Origin: Rahnella aquatilis CIP 78.65 = ATCC 33071
Lineage (GTDB): Bacteria > Pseudomonadota > Gammaproteobacteria > Enterobacterales > Enterobacteriaceae
Length of the DNA: 64,000 nt
Direction of reading: 5' to 3'
NCBI RefSeq assembly: GCF_000241955.1
Contig: NC_016818.1
Span: forward strand, 2,418,001-2,482,000
The notes beneath the pieces are model-generated. The model saw only the letters and a program-made list of their open reading frames with translations, had not been told where the DNA came from and searched no databases. Made by a program: the position numbers and the translations under genes. Positions 16,203 through 25,256 of the stretch are shown piece by piece. Numbering within the stretch: position 1 is the first letter of the stretch; the number at the start of each line of letters is the position of its first letter.

Positions 16203-17556
16203 TATTTCACAACAACAGATGCTGGCGGAATTCGTGGTGAATACCCGCTTTGAGGATTTGCCGTCACGGCTTGTTGAACGCACCAAACGGCATATCCTCG
16301 ACACGCTCGGCGCGGGGCTGGTGGGTTCCACCAGCGACGTCGCAAAAGAGGTGGCGGCGATGATCCTCGGCGAAGGCGCATTCCCGCTTTCGCCGGTCTG
16401 GGGCTATCGCGAACTGACGTCGCCGCGCAACGCTGCACTGCTTAACGGCGTGGCGGCGCATGCGCTGGAACTTGATGACACCGGCGGCTGCGACCATTCC
16501 GGCGCAGTGGTGATTCCGGCCTTGCTGGCGGTCTTGCCGTTATGCCCGCAGCCGGTCAGCGGAAAAGCGTTTATCACTGCGGTCGTGATCGGCTATGACG
16601 TGGCGCGCCGCGTGCTGGAAGCCTGTGGCGGATATTCACCCCACAACGGCGCGGGCTGGCATTCGACTTCTACCTGCGGTGTGTTTGGTGCCGCGGCGGC
16701 GGCCGGAAAATTAATGGGGCTGAACGCAGGACAAATCAGCGCGGCGTTAGGCATTTCCGGCAGTTTCAGCGGCGGATTGTGGGCGTTTATCCACGACGGT
16801 TCGCAGAGTAAAAAACTGCACGCCGGACGTGCTGCCGAAGGCGGTGTGCTGGCTGCGCTGAGTGCCAGGCAGGGCATCAGCGGCCCGTCGCAGTTATTCG
16901 GGGATAAATGGGGCGGATTTCTTTCCACGCTGGCGCCTGCCAGTGCGACGCCGGAAGCGCTGACAGCGAAACTGGGTGAAATCTGGAAGCTGGAACGTTG
17001 TTCCATCAAGCCTTACGCCTCCTGTCGTGGTACGCATTCAGCCATTGACGCTACCGGCATTTTGCTGGAAAGGCTGAATGCCAGCGCGGGGGATATCGAA
17101 AAAATCGTCGTGCGCCTGTGCCCGTTCCTCAGCGGCATGTGTGGCGACAACGAAATCGCCACGCTGGCCGCCGCGCAGATGAGTATCCGTTACGCCATTG
17201 CCGCCCGCGTGGTTTTCGGACACGCAGGGCTGGCGGCATATGACGCAGATAAACGTCAGGATCCGGGATTGCTGGCGATGATCCGCCGGATTGATTTGCA
17301 TGAAGACGACACCCTGAGTGCCGACGGCGAGCCGGATGTCACGCTGATCACCCGTTCAGGCGCATCGCAAACCGTGCGGGTTGACGTCGCCCTTGGCGCA
17401 CCGGGGAATCCGGTGTCTGATGAGCAACTGAAAGAAAAATTCGTCTCGCTGGCGACGCGGGTGATTTCGGTGGCAGCGGCAGAGCAGATGTGGAGAAGGG
17501 GGATGATGCTTGAGACGTTGCCGGATATTAACCTCATGCAACCTTCGCAGGGGTGA
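16195..17556 (+). CDS. MmgE/PrpD-family protein (epimerase/dehydratase fold)
   Basis: A 453-residue protein of the MmgE/PrpD family, beginning QQQMLAEFVVNTRFEDLP and with the hallmark HALELDDTGGCDHSGAVVIPALLA around residue 87 and STSTCGVFGAAAAAGKLMGL near residue 158. Family members include 2-methylcitrate dehydratase, aconitate decarboxylase and iminodisuccinate epimerase. It lacks the rest of a methylcitrate pathway nearby. Next to a C-N lyase of the ArgH group, an epimerase of a dicarboxylic amino compound is an attractive but unproven role. It is the last gene of the operon and overlaps the upstream deacetylase-like gene by 8 bp. Confidence 0.82.
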   Translation: MSNISQQQMLAEFVVNTRFEDLPSRLVERTKRHILDTLGAGLVGSTSDVAKEVAAMILGEGAFPLSPVWGYRELTSPRNAALLNGVAAHALELDDTGGCDHSGAVVIPALLAVLPLCPQPVSGKAFITAVVIGYDVARRVLEACGGYSPHNGAGWHSTSTCGVFGAAAAAGKLMGLNAGQISAALGISGSFSGGLWAFIHDGSQSKKLHAGRAAEGGVLAALSARQGISGPSQLFGDKWGGFLSTLAPASATPEALTAKLGEIWKLERCSIKPYASCRGTHSAIDATGILLERLNASAGDIEKIVVRLCPFLSGMCGDNEIATLAAAQMSIRYAIAARVVFGHAGLAAYDADKRQDPGLLAMIRRIDLHEDDTLSADGEPDVTLITRSGASQTVRVDVALGAPGNPVSDEQLKEKFVSLATRVISVAAAEQMWRRGMMLETLPDINLMQPSQG

Positions 17557-17658
17557 GCAAAAGCCGGGGGCAAATTTTCACTTGTTCATCCTGCGTGGCT
17601 GGTGTCAAATCAGAGGATTAGCGTCCTGCGGCTAAGGCCGTAAAATAAAGGAAATCAT

Positions 17659-18705
17659 ATGACCCAGACCCTGCGCACAGGCCTTGTCGGCTACGGCTTC
17701 GCCAGTAAAACTTTTCATTCACCCCTGATTGACGGCACGCCAGGCCTCGAGCTGGCGGTGGTGTCCAGCAGCGATGCGGGCAAAGTCCATGCGGACTGGC
17801 CTGATGTGGAGGTGGTTGATTCGCCGGAAAAGCTGTTTGCCGATGCATCGATTGATCTGGTGGTGATCCCGACTCCGAACACCACCCATTTCCCGCTGGC
17901 GAAGCTGGCGCTGGAAGCGGGTAAACACGTTATCGTGGATAAACCCTTTACCGTAACACTCGATGAAGCCCGCGAACTTGACGCCCTGGCGCGCGAAAAA
18001 GGCAAAGTCCTGTCTGTGTTCCATAACCGTCGCTGGGACTCGGATTTCCTCACGGTTAAAACGCTGATTGAAGAAGGCGCGCTCGGGGATATTGTCTATT
18101 TCGAATCCCACTACGACCGTTACAAACCGCAGGTGCAGCAGCGCTGGCGTGAAAGCGATGCGCCGGGCAGCGGCATCTGGTTCGATTTGGGTTCGCATCT
18201 GCTGGATCAGGCACTGCAATTGTTCGGCACGCCGGATGCGTTGCAGGCAGATCTGGCGGTGCTGCGTCCGGGCGGCAAAGCGGTGGATTATTTCAACGCG
18301 GTGCTGACCTATCCGCGTCGTCGGGTGGTGTTGCACAGCACGGTGTATGCGGTTGCCGAAACGGCGCGCTTTATTGTGCAGGGCGAAAAGGGCAGCTACG
18401 TGAAATTCGGGCTGGATCCGCAGGAAGATCGTTTGAAAGCCGGTGAACGTCTGCCACAGCCGGACTGGGGTTTCGACAAGCGCGACGGTGTGATTACGCT
18501 GAGCCATGACGGCGTGCTGGCCGAGAAGTCACTGCTGACCATTCCGGGCGATTACCCGGCTTATTACGCCGGTGTACGTGATGCCATTAACGGACAGGGC
18601 GACAATCCGGTACCGGCCGCTGATGCTATCCGTGTGATGGAAATGCTCGAACTGGGGATGAAGTCCTCAGAACAACAGGCGACCCTGAAAGTCATTAAGA
18701 ACTAA
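17659..18705 (+). CDS. ydgJ: Gfo/Idh/MocA-family oxidoreductase YdgJ
   Basis: A 348-residue NAD(P)-dependent sugar-type oxidoreductase. The Rossmann start is GLVGYGFASKTFHSPLI, EKP-like IVDKPFTV is near residue 97, and the C-terminal domain has WFDLGSHLLDQALQLFG with the probable active His. It matches E. coli YdgJ in length, and add and malYXI nearby reproduce the E. coli neighbourhood. An AAGGAAAT ribosome site precedes the ATG. A strong terminator follows. The physiological substrate is not known. Confidence 0.88.
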   Translation: MTQTLRTGLVGYGFASKTFHSPLIDGTPGLELAVVSSSDAGKVHADWPDVEVVDSPEKLFADASIDLVVIPTPNTTHFPLAKLALEAGKHVIVDKPFTVTLDEARELDALAREKGKVLSVFHNRRWDSDFLTVKTLIEEGALGDIVYFESHYDRYKPQVQQRWRESDAPGSGIWFDLGSHLLDQALQLFGTPDALQADLAVLRPGGKAVDYFNAVLTYPRRRVVLHSTVYAVAETARFIVQGEKGSYVKFGLDPQEDRLKAGERLPQPDWGFDKRDGVITLSHDGVLAEKSLLTIPGDYPAYYAGVRDAINGQGDNPVPAADAIRVMEMLELGMKSSEQQATLKVIKN

Positions 18706-18723
18706 TACGTCGTCCGGGTTTCT

Positions 18724-18754
18724 GAAGTGTCACATGGGTGACACTTCTATTTTT
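18724..18754 (+). terminator. Rho-independent terminator after ydgJ
   Basis: A perfect 10-bp stem GAAGTGTCAC / GTGACACTTC with a 4-nt ATGG loop is followed by TATTTTT. It separates ydgJ from the symporter gene. Confidence 0.85.
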
Positions 18755-18784
18755 CGTTTGTTATTCACTTTGCAAGGAAGGTTC

Positions 18785-19804
18785 ATGTCCTGGTTACAAC
18801 GTCTGAAAATCGACAAGTTTTTGCTGATCCTGGTCTGTGTCGTCGTGATTGCGTCATTTTTCCCGTGTGAGGGGATTTATAAAATCTTCTTCGGCTATCT
18901 GACCACGGCCGCTATCGCGCTGCTGTTCTTTATGCACGGTGCGAAGCTTTCCCGTGAAGCGATCATGGCGGGTATCAGCCACTGGCGTCTGCATGTTGTG
19001 GTGTTCCTCAGCACTTTTGCGTTGTTCCCGCTGCTCGGCCTGGGCATGAAATGGCTGGTGCCGGTGGGCATTCTGACGCCGACGTTGTACTACGGTTTCC
19101 TGTATCTCTGTGCACTGCCTGCGACCGTGCAGTCGGCGATCGCTTATACCTCGGTGGCGGGCGGTAACATTCCGGCGGCCATTTGCAGCGCGTCGGCTTC
19201 CAGCATTCTTGGCGTGTTTCTCTCGCCGGTGCTGGTCGGCTTGCTGATGCACACACAGGGCGGCACCAGTGACACCCTGCACGCCATCGGTTCTATCGTA
19301 CTGCAACTGATGGTGCCGTTTATCATCGGGCATCTTTGCCGTCCGCTGATCGGCGCATGGGTTCAGCGGCACAAGAAAATCGTTAACGTCACGGATCGTT
19401 CATCGATTCTGCTGGTGGTATATGTCGCGTTCAGCGAGGCGGTGGTGCAGGGGATCTGGCATCAGATCAACGGCTGGTCGCTGCTGGCAATCCTCGGTTG
19501 TTCTGTTGTTCTCCTCACCATTGTGCTGATCATCAACACCTGCGTGGCGCGTCTGTTTGGCTTTAACACCAAAGATGAAATCACCATTGTGTTCTGCGGG
19601 TCGAAGAAAAGTCTGGCGAACGGTATCCCGATGGCGAACGTACTGTTTCCGGCGGCTGCCGTCGGCGCGATGGTGTTGCCACTGATGATTTTCCATCAGA
19701 TCCAGCTGATGGTCTGTGCCGTACTGGCCTCGCGTTATGCCAGACGGGTGGCGCGTGAAGAAGCCGCCGAGCTGGTGAAGAAAGAAGAAGTGAAGCCGGT
19801 TTAA
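18785..19804 (+). CDS. Bile acid:sodium symporter family protein (YfeH-like)
   Basis: A 339-residue membrane protein of the SBF/BASS superfamily with about ten helices. It carries the family motif YLCALPATVQSAIAYTSVAGG-region near residue 105 (crossover helix) and FCGSKKSLANGIPMANVLF near residue 275. Both are typical of the YfeH subgroup of bacterial BASS proteins. The C-terminus is a short charged tail (EEAAELVKKEEVKPV). The ATG at 18785 follows AAGGAAGG. The substrate is unknown; organic anions are plausible. Confidence 0.83.
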   Translation: MSWLQRLKIDKFLLILVCVVVIASFFPCEGIYKIFFGYLTTAAIALLFFMHGAKLSREAIMAGISHWRLHVVVFLSTFALFPLLGLGMKWLVPVGILTPTLYYGFLYLCALPATVQSAIAYTSVAGGNIPAAICSASASSILGVFLSPVLVGLLMHTQGGTSDTLHAIGSIVLQLMVPFIIGHLCRPLIGAWVQRHKKIVNVTDRSSILLVVYVAFSEAVVQGIWHQINGWSLLAILGCSVVLLTIVLIINTCVARLFGFNTKDEITIVFCGSKKSLANGIPMANVLFPAAAVGAMVLPLMIFHQIQLMVCAVLASRYARRVAREEAAELVKKEEVKPV

Positions 19805-19821
19805 CAGGCTGAATAAAAAAC

Positions 19822-19850
19822 AAAAGGGCGGGATTATATCCCGCCCTTTT
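19822..19850. terminator. Bidirectional terminator between symporter gene and add
   Basis: AAAAGGGCGGGAT-TAT-ATCCCGCCCTTTT is a perfect stem with A- and T-tracts, serving the convergent symporter (+) and add (-) genes. Confidence 0.92.
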
Positions 19851-19866
19851 TATGCCAGCGAAAGCG

Positions 19867-20865
19867 TTATACCGCTACTTTGTCGCGAATGGACTGCTTT
19901 TCAGCGTCTGACAGGAACGCCATCGTCAGGCCATTTTCCTGCGCCTGGCGGATTTCGTTCTGCGTCAGCCCGGCAGCCGGTGCGGCGACGTTATATTCGT
20001 GGGCGATCTCTATGCCCTGTACCGCCGGGTCATCGGTATTGATAGATGCCAGCACGCCGTGGCGCAGGAAAATCGCCAGCGGATGCTGCTCAAAAGACGC
20101 GACGGTGCTGGTCTGAATGTTGGAGGTCAGGCAGGATTCGATACCAATCTGATGCTTCGCCAGGAAATCCATCAGTTGCGGATCTTGTGCGGCTTTCACG
20201 CCATGGCCGATACGCTCTGCGCCCAGCTCGCGGATCGCCTGCCAGATGCTTTCCGGACCGGCGGCTTCACCGGCATGCACGGTTATGCGCCAGCCTGCGT
20301 CCCGCGCGCGGTTAAAGTGGCTGAGGAACAGACTGCCGGGGAAACCCAGCTCATCACCGGCCAGATCCAGCGCGGTAATGCCGTCTCTGTGCGCCAGCAA
20401 ACCTTCCAGCTCTTGCAGACAGGCATCTTCACCAAAGGTACGGCTCAGAATACCGATCAGACGCACATCAATATCATGCTGCTGCTGACCTTCGCGGATC
20501 CCTTCAATGACCGCTTCCACCACGCCTGCGACCGGCAGTTTGTGGTTCATCGCCATGTAATACGGCGAGAAACGCAGTTCGGTGTAATGCAGACCGGCAC
20601 GTGCCGCATCTTCAACGTTTTCTTTGGCGATTCGGCGGCAGGCATCCAGGTCACCCAGCACCTTAACGCCCCAGTCGAGTTTCTGCAGAAAACTCACCAG
20701 ATCCGGCTCGGTATGCATCACCTGCACATGCGGGCGCAGGGCTTCAAGTTCACTGGCAGGCAAGGTCAGGTTAAACTGACGGCCTAAATCGAGAATAGTC
20801 TGAGCGCGGATGTTGCCATCAAGGTGGCGGTGAATGTCGGTCAGGGGAAGGCGTGTGTCGATCAT
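19867..20865 (-). CDS. add: Adenosine deaminase
   Basis: A 332-residue enzyme converting adenosine to inosine (and deoxyadenosine to deoxyinosine) in purine salvage. Zinc ligands and catalytic residues are in [10 protein letters not shown] (residues 9-18), [14 protein letters not shown] (general Glu-containing loop), RIGHGVKA and [11 protein letters not shown]. It is nearly collinear with E. coli Add over its length. The start [10 protein letters not shown] at 20865 is chosen over an ATG three codons upstream because it matches the family start. In E. coli too the gene neighbours malY. Confidence 0.96.
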   Translation of the reverse strand: MIDTRLPLTDIHRHLDGNIRAQTILDLGRQFNLTLPASELEALRPHVQVMHTEPDLVSFLQKLDWGVKVLGDLDACRRIAKENVEDAARAGLHYTELRFSPYYMAMNHKLPVAGVVEAVIEGIREGQQQHDIDVRLIGILSRTFGEDACLQELEGLLAHRDGITALDLAGDELGFPGSLFLSHFNRARDAGWRITVHAGEAAGPESIWQAIRELGAERIGHGVKAAQDPQLMDFLAKHQIGIESCLTSNIQTSTVASFEQHPLAIFLRHGVLASINTDDPAVQGIEIAHEYNVAAPAAGLTQNEIRQAQENGLTMAFLSDAEKQSIRDKVAV

Positions 20866-20944
20866 GGTGTGCACTCATTATTATTGAAATGTGCGGGGCA
20901 TTATAACTGTATTTAGTTGCGCAACAAGAAGGGTTTTGAATTTG

Positions 20945-20983
20945 CTCCCTCCCCTGCGAAGGGGAGGGTTGGGGTGGGGTATT
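20945..20983. repeat. Dispersed GC-rich palindromic repeat, copy 3
   Basis: ctccctcccct-gcga-aggggagggttggggtggggtatt, in opposite orientation to copy 1 and matching it over the stem and the ttggggtggggtatt arm. It lies upstream of add, 85 bp before copy 4. Confidence 0.8.
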
Positions 20984-21035
20984 AAAGAAATATCAGGAGG
21001 TTGAAGTGTGAATCGACCAGGTGTTTGCCCTTAAA

Positions 21036-21068
21036 ACCCCCTCCCAGCCTCCCTCTTCGCAGGGGGAG
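21036..21068. repeat. Dispersed GC-rich palindromic repeat, copy 4
   Basis: accccctcccagcctccctcttcgcagggggag, orientation as copy 1, stem slightly diverged. It lies against the malY stop codon, so it may act as a weak 3' end for malXY mRNA. Confidence 0.7.
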
Positions 21069-21072
21069 AAGC

Positions 21073-22248
21073 TTAGACCAACTCTCTAATGCCATTGATT
21101 AATTTTTCAACACCTGCTTCAACTTTCGATCTCGGGCAGCCGACGTTCAGGCGCAGGAAGCCGTTGCCTTCTTCGCCGTAGGCATAACCCGGCATGATGG
21201 CGACTTTTTGATGTTCGATCAGCGCTTTTTGCAGTTGATTATCATCAAGTCCGAGCGGGCGCAAATCAATCCAGGCCAGATAGGTGGATTGTGGCGGCTG
21301 CCAGTTCAGTTGCGGGAAAGCGGCATTCAGCTGGTCTGCGACGTAACGGAGATTGCCCTGCAAATAGTCGCGCAGCGCATCCAGCCAGGGTTCGCCGTGG
21401 TGATAGGCGGCAACATGCGCATGAACGGCCAGTACCGCCGGGGAGGATAAGCCGTCACAGGCTTTCAGCTGATGCAGATACGCATCGCGCGGGGCCTGAT
21501 GGCTGATCAACCCGTAAGCCCCGGTCAGCGCCGGAATGTTGAAGCTTTTCGAACCGGAGGTCAGTAATGCCCATTCGCCGCCTGCCACTTCATTCCACGG
21601 CGTGTGGCGGTGACCGCCCCAGACCATATCCATGTGGATTTCATCGCTGATCACCCGCACGTTGTGGCGTTCACAAAGTTCAGCGATGAGCGTCAGTTCT
21701 TCGTGCGTCCAGACTTTACCGGTGGGATTGTGCGGACTGCACAGCAACAGTACCGAGCAGGCCGGTTGTGCCAGCAGGCTTTCCAGATGCTCTGCATTTA
21801 TTGACCAGTCATTGCCCATTTTTATCAGCGGGCAGGCCAGCACGTTGCGCTGATTGCCATTCACCACCTTGAAAAACGCGTCGTAGGCCGGGGTAAAAGT
21901 TACCACGCCGTCGCCCGGCTGGCTCCACTGGCGGATCAGTTGCGCAACCATGTAAATCACTGACGGACCGTACACCACCATGTCGCGGTCAATCTGGCTG
22001 TTAAAACGCTGCTGATACCAGTGCGCCACCGCGCCGAGGAAATCATCGTGATGCCAGCGGCTGTAACCGAGCACGCCGTGTTGCAGACGTTTTTGCAGCG
22101 CATCGAGAATGCACGGCGCGGCGGGGAAATCCATGTCGGAGATGGTAAATGGCAGTAAGTCTGCACTGCCGAAACGGTCAGCGACATAATCCCATTGTGT
22201 GCACCAGGTGCCGTGACGGTCGGTAACGGTGGAGAAATCAAAAGTCAT
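21073..22248 (-). CDS. malY: MalY, PLP-dependent cystathionine beta-lyase-like aminotransferase-fold protein
   Basis: A 391-residue fold-type I PLP enzyme. It shows LPFTISDMDFPAAPCILDAL at the start, SPHNPTGKVW near residue 171, DEIHMDMVWGG, and the PLP-lysine region LTSGSKSFNIPAL (Lys in GSKSF). E. coli MalY has beta-lyase activity and also represses MalT-dependent maltose genes. The ATG at 22248 follows GGGAGTG; an in-frame ATG further upstream falls in the malX-malY spacer. It is cotranscribed with malX (58-bp gap). Confidence 0.93.
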   Translation of the reverse strand: MTFDFSTVTDRHGTWCTQWDYVADRFGSADLLPFTISDMDFPAAPCILDALQKRLQHGVLGYSRWHHDDFLGAVAHWYQQRFNSQIDRDMVVYGPSVIYMVAQLIRQWSQPGDGVVTFTPAYDAFFKVVNGNQRNVLACPLIKMGNDWSINAEHLESLLAQPACSVLLLCSPHNPTGKVWTHEELTLIAELCERHNVRVISDEIHMDMVWGGHRHTPWNEVAGGEWALLTSGSKSFNIPALTGAYGLISHQAPRDAYLHQLKACDGLSSPAVLAVHAHVAAYHHGEPWLDALRDYLQGNLRYVADQLNAAFPQLNWQPPQSTYLAWIDLRPLGLDDNQLQKALIEHQKVAIMPGYAYGEEGNGFLRLNVGCPRSKVEAGVEKLINGIRELV

Positions 22249-22306
22249 TCTTTTCACTCCCTGAATAAAGCAGAAAAGGGCGACCGGAGTCGCCCTGTTA
22301 ATCATA

Positions 22307-23920
22307 TTACGCGATAGCCGGTTCCGGCGCGGGCTGACTCGCCGCGGTGCGGATCAGGTAATCAAGTTCATCTTTCACTGATTGCACCTGCGGACCAATC
22401 ACCACCTGCAGGTTGTGTTCGTTAAGATGCACAACACCGATGGCGCGGTTGGCTTTCAGCGTGGCATCGTCAACCAGCGACATATCTGCCACGGAAAGAC
22501 GCAGGCGGGTGATGCAGTTATCCAGTGAAACAATATTACCGGCACCGCCCAGTGCGCTCAGAATAACCGGAACGTTGTAGCCAGATTTACTGGAAGACGG
22601 CACCGCAGCGGCGGCAGGCATGTTCTCAGATTCACGGCCCGGCGTTTTAATGTTAAAGCGCGTGATGGAGAAGCGGAAGATGGTGTAGTAAGCCGCGAAC
22701 CAGATAGCCGCCACAACCGGCACCAGATACCACTTGGTGGCAGTGCCGTGCAGGATACCGAAGACCACGAAGTCGATGATGTTGCCATCAGTATTGCCGA
22801 TGATCACACCCAGCACGGACATCATGGTGAAGCCCAAACCGGTCAGGATGGCGTGGATCACGTACAGAACCGGCGCAACAAACAGGAACAGGAATTCGAT
22901 CGGTTCAGTGGTGCCGCCAACCACACAGGCAACCACGCCGGAAATCAGCAGGCCTTTAATTTTATGACGGTTTTCAGGTTTCGCGCAGTGGTACATCGCC
23001 AGTGCCGCACCCGGCAGGCCGCCGAGGAAGGCAGGCATTTTGCCCTGAGAAAGGAACTGCGTCGCGCTTTCAGAAAAACCGTGCGTGGTCGGGCAGGAAA
23101 GCTGCGCCTGGAAGATGGTCAGCGCGCCGCTGACTTCGCGACCACAGACATCCAGCGTACCGCCAGCTTCGGTGAAGCGGATCAGTGCAACCAGAATGTG
23201 ATGCAGACCAAAAGGTAACAGCAGACGCTCGCCGGAACCGAAAATCATCGGGCCAAACACGCCAGCGCCCTGAATCAGACGGCCCAGACCGTTAATGCCC
23301 GCAGCAAAGAAAGGCCAGATAAGGGGGATCAGTAAACCGACCAGACCGAGCACCACCGTGGTGACAATCGGCACGAAACGGGTACCGCCGAAGAAGGCCA
23401 GTGCATCCGGCAAACGGATCGTGTTGTAGCGCTCATGCAGAATGTACACGATGATACCGACAATCACCGCGCCCAGAATACCGGTGTCGATGGACTGGAT
23501 ACCGAGGATCATCTGGATGTTATTGGCTTTCAGCACCAGCGGATCGACGGTCGGCAATGTGCCGTTGGCGGTCAGGAAAAAGTTAATCGCCAGATTCAGC
23601 ACGGCGAAACCGACGAAGCCGGAGAACGCCGCCACACCTTTGTTTTCACGCGCCATACCCAGCGGGATGGCGATAGCAAACATCACCGGCAGGAAGCTGA
23701 AGGCAAACGATCCGACTTTGCTCATCCAGACGAAAATCAGCTGAAGAACCGGATTACCTAATGTGGGGATCAGCGTCACGACGTCGTGGCTGCTTAATGA
23801 ACTGCCGATGCCCAGCATGATGCCGCAGAACGACAGCAAGGCGACCGGCAGCATGAAAGTTTTCCCTAAGCTCTGGAAGAATTCCCAAAGTGTGACACGT
23901 TGTTTTTTATTTGCAGGCAT
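22307..23920 (-). CDS. malX: PTS maltose/glucose-type EIIBC component MalX
   Basis: A 537-residue PTS permease. The IIC membrane domain occupies about residues 10-420 (ten or so helices; GTTEPIEFLFLFVAP is the sugar-site loop). The IIB domain is at about residues 450-525 with the phosphorylated cysteine in SLDNCITRLRLSV. It transports and phosphorylates glucose or maltose-like sugars and is the structural partner of MalY. The ATG follows GGGAGCGGG. It is transcribed divergently from malI across a region with two MalI operators. Confidence 0.93.
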   Translation of the reverse strand: MPANKKQRVTLWEFFQSLGKTFMLPVALLSFCGIMLGIGSSLSSHDVVTLIPTLGNPVLQLIFVWMSKVGSFAFSFLPVMFAIAIPLGMARENKGVAAFSGFVGFAVLNLAINFFLTANGTLPTVDPLVLKANNIQMILGIQSIDTGILGAVIVGIIVYILHERYNTIRLPDALAFFGGTRFVPIVTTVVLGLVGLLIPLIWPFFAAGINGLGRLIQGAGVFGPMIFGSGERLLLPFGLHHILVALIRFTEAGGTLDVCGREVSGALTIFQAQLSCPTTHGFSESATQFLSQGKMPAFLGGLPGAALAMYHCAKPENRHKIKGLLISGVVACVVGGTTEPIEFLFLFVAPVLYVIHAILTGLGFTMMSVLGVIIGNTDGNIIDFVVFGILHGTATKWYLVPVVAAIWFAAYYTIFRFSITRFNIKTPGRESENMPAAAAVPSSSKSGYNVPVILSALGGAGNIVSLDNCITRLRLSVADMSLVDDATLKANRAIGVVHLNEHNLQVVIGPQVQSVKDELDYLIRTAASQPAPEPAIA

Positions 23921-23969
23921 ACCCGCTCCCTGAGTTGTTTTATTAAGCTGCTTTTGATGGTGGCTAAGA

Positions 23970-23981
23970 TAAAACGTTTTA
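23970..23981. promoter_or_regulatory. MalI operator, malX-proximal
   Basis: TAAAACGTTTTA is a perfect 12-bp palindrome inside GATAAAACGTTTTACC, essentially the E. coli MalI operator. It lies 50 bp from the malX start, so MalI bound here would repress malXY. Confidence 0.85.
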
Positions 23982-23992
23982 CCTGATTAATA

Positions 23993-24008
23993 CGTGTTGT
24001 AACTCACA
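23993..24008. promoter_or_regulatory. Candidate CRP site in malI-malX intergenic region
   Basis: CGTGT-TGTAAC-TCACA has one perfect half (TCACA) and three of five matches in the other half, with the right 6-bp spacing. It lies between the two MalI operators. malI and malX of E. coli are CRP-activated, which supports but does not prove the call. Confidence 0.45.
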
Positions 24009-24046
24009 ATATTAAGCAATGCCTGTCCTGCATGGCTTAAATCAAG

Positions 24047-24060
24047 GTTAAACGTTTTAC
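24047..24060. promoter_or_regulatory. MalI operator, malI-proximal
   Basis: GTTAAACGTTTTAC is palindromic except for one base pair and shares the AAACGTTTTAC core with the other operator, about 78 bp away. It is suited to autoregulation of malI. Confidence 0.8.
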
Positions 24061-24174
24061 TCAATGTCGAAAATTAGGTATAACTGTTTGACCACGCTAA
24101 GTATTCCAACGAGCGGATACCGCGGGCGGGAAAGGATCCCGTTTTATGCAGTCTGATACGAACGACAACCTCTG

Positions 24175-25206
24175 ATGAACCCTAAAAAAATCACCATTAT
24201 TGATGTGGCACAGCACGCCGGTGTTTCGGTGACCACCGTCTCGCTGGTGCTCAGCGGAAAAGGGCGTATTTCCCAGACGACGGCTGAACGGGTTAACCGC
24301 GCCGTGGATGAACTGGGCTTTGTGCGTAACCGTCAGGCCAGTACGCTGCGCGGCGGTGAGTCCGGCGTGGTCGGGCTGATTGTGCGTGATATCTGCGAAC
24401 CCTTTTATGCCGAAATGACCGCCGGTCTCAGCGAGATGTTTGAAGCGCAGGGCAAAGTGTTATTTCTGCTGCAAAGTGGCCCGTCCGGTAAAGGGCTGAT
24501 GCGCTGTTTCGATACCTTGCTGACCCACGGCGTGGACGGCATTGTGATCGCCGGTGGCGTGAATACCCTCGGCGGGCTGAGAGAAAAAGCCGAAGAACAT
24601 GGCGTCCCGTTGATTTGCGCCGCGCGCTCCGGCGGCATTGAAGGGGTGGACGTTGTCCGTCCCGATAATATGCTCGCGGCGAAAATGGCCACGGAATATC
24701 TGATCAAACAGGGTCACAAACAAATCGCCTATCTTGGCGGATTGAGCAATTCATTAACCCGTGCTGAACGCCTCGGCGGTTTCTGCGCCACACTGCTGCA
24801 ATACGGTCTGCCATTTCGCACGGAATGGATTATCGAATGTGACTATCAGCAAAAATGCGCCGCCGATGCTGCCGAAACCTTATTATCCCGCTATCCGAAA
24901 ATCAGCGCGATTGTCTGCCATAAATCCTCTGTCGCACTGGGGGCCTATTTCGGCGTCATGCGCACCGGCGCACAAGTCGGCGGCGGGGCGGTAGACAGTT
25001 TCTTCCAGCAAAAAATCGCCCTGATAGGCATGGAAGATGCCCCGGAATCGGAACTGACGGAACCCCCGCTGACCTCCATTGCGAACTCCGCACGGGAAAT
25101 CGGCCATGCAACGGCCAGGCGCTTGTTGCTGAGGATTGGCGGGCAGAATCTGGAAGCGCAGAATATTATTGTGCCGCCGGGGCTGGTGGAGAGGGAATCG
25201 GCTTAG
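24175..25206 (+). CDS. malI: LacI-family repressor MalI
   Basis: A 343-residue repressor. The LacI HTH is at residues 5-50 (TIIDVAQHAGVSVTTVSLVL, hinge RNRQASTLRG). The periplasmic-binding-like core shows VVGLIVRDICEPFYAEMTAG and a closing IIVPPGLVERESA. It is divergent from malXY, as in E. coli, where it represses malXY and itself. Two matching operators are in the 254-bp gap. The inducer is unknown in the family. Confidence 0.93.
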   Translation: MNPKKITIIDVAQHAGVSVTTVSLVLSGKGRISQTTAERVNRAVDELGFVRNRQASTLRGGESGVVGLIVRDICEPFYAEMTAGLSEMFEAQGKVLFLLQSGPSGKGLMRCFDTLLTHGVDGIVIAGGVNTLGGLREKAEEHGVPLICAARSGGIEGVDVVRPDNMLAAKMATEYLIKQGHKQIAYLGGLSNSLTRAERLGGFCATLLQYGLPFRTEWIIECDYQQKCAADAAETLLSRYPKISAIVCHKSSVALGAYFGVMRTGAQVGGGAVDSFFQQKIALIGMEDAPESELTEPPLTSIANSAREIGHATARRLLLRIGGQNLEAQNIIVPPGLVERESA

Positions 25207-25220
25207 AGGATGTTGATTTG

Positions 25221-25246
25221 CTCCTCCCCCTTCGCAGGGGGAGGAG
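25221..25246. repeat. Dispersed GC-rich palindromic repeat, copy 5
   Basis: CTCCTCCCCC-TTCGCA-GGGGGAGGAG has perfect 10-bp arms. It sits between the convergent malI and DUF1161 genes and could form a hairpin in either transcript; no T-tract follows. Confidence 0.78.
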
Positions 25247-25256
25247 AAAGGCATTA

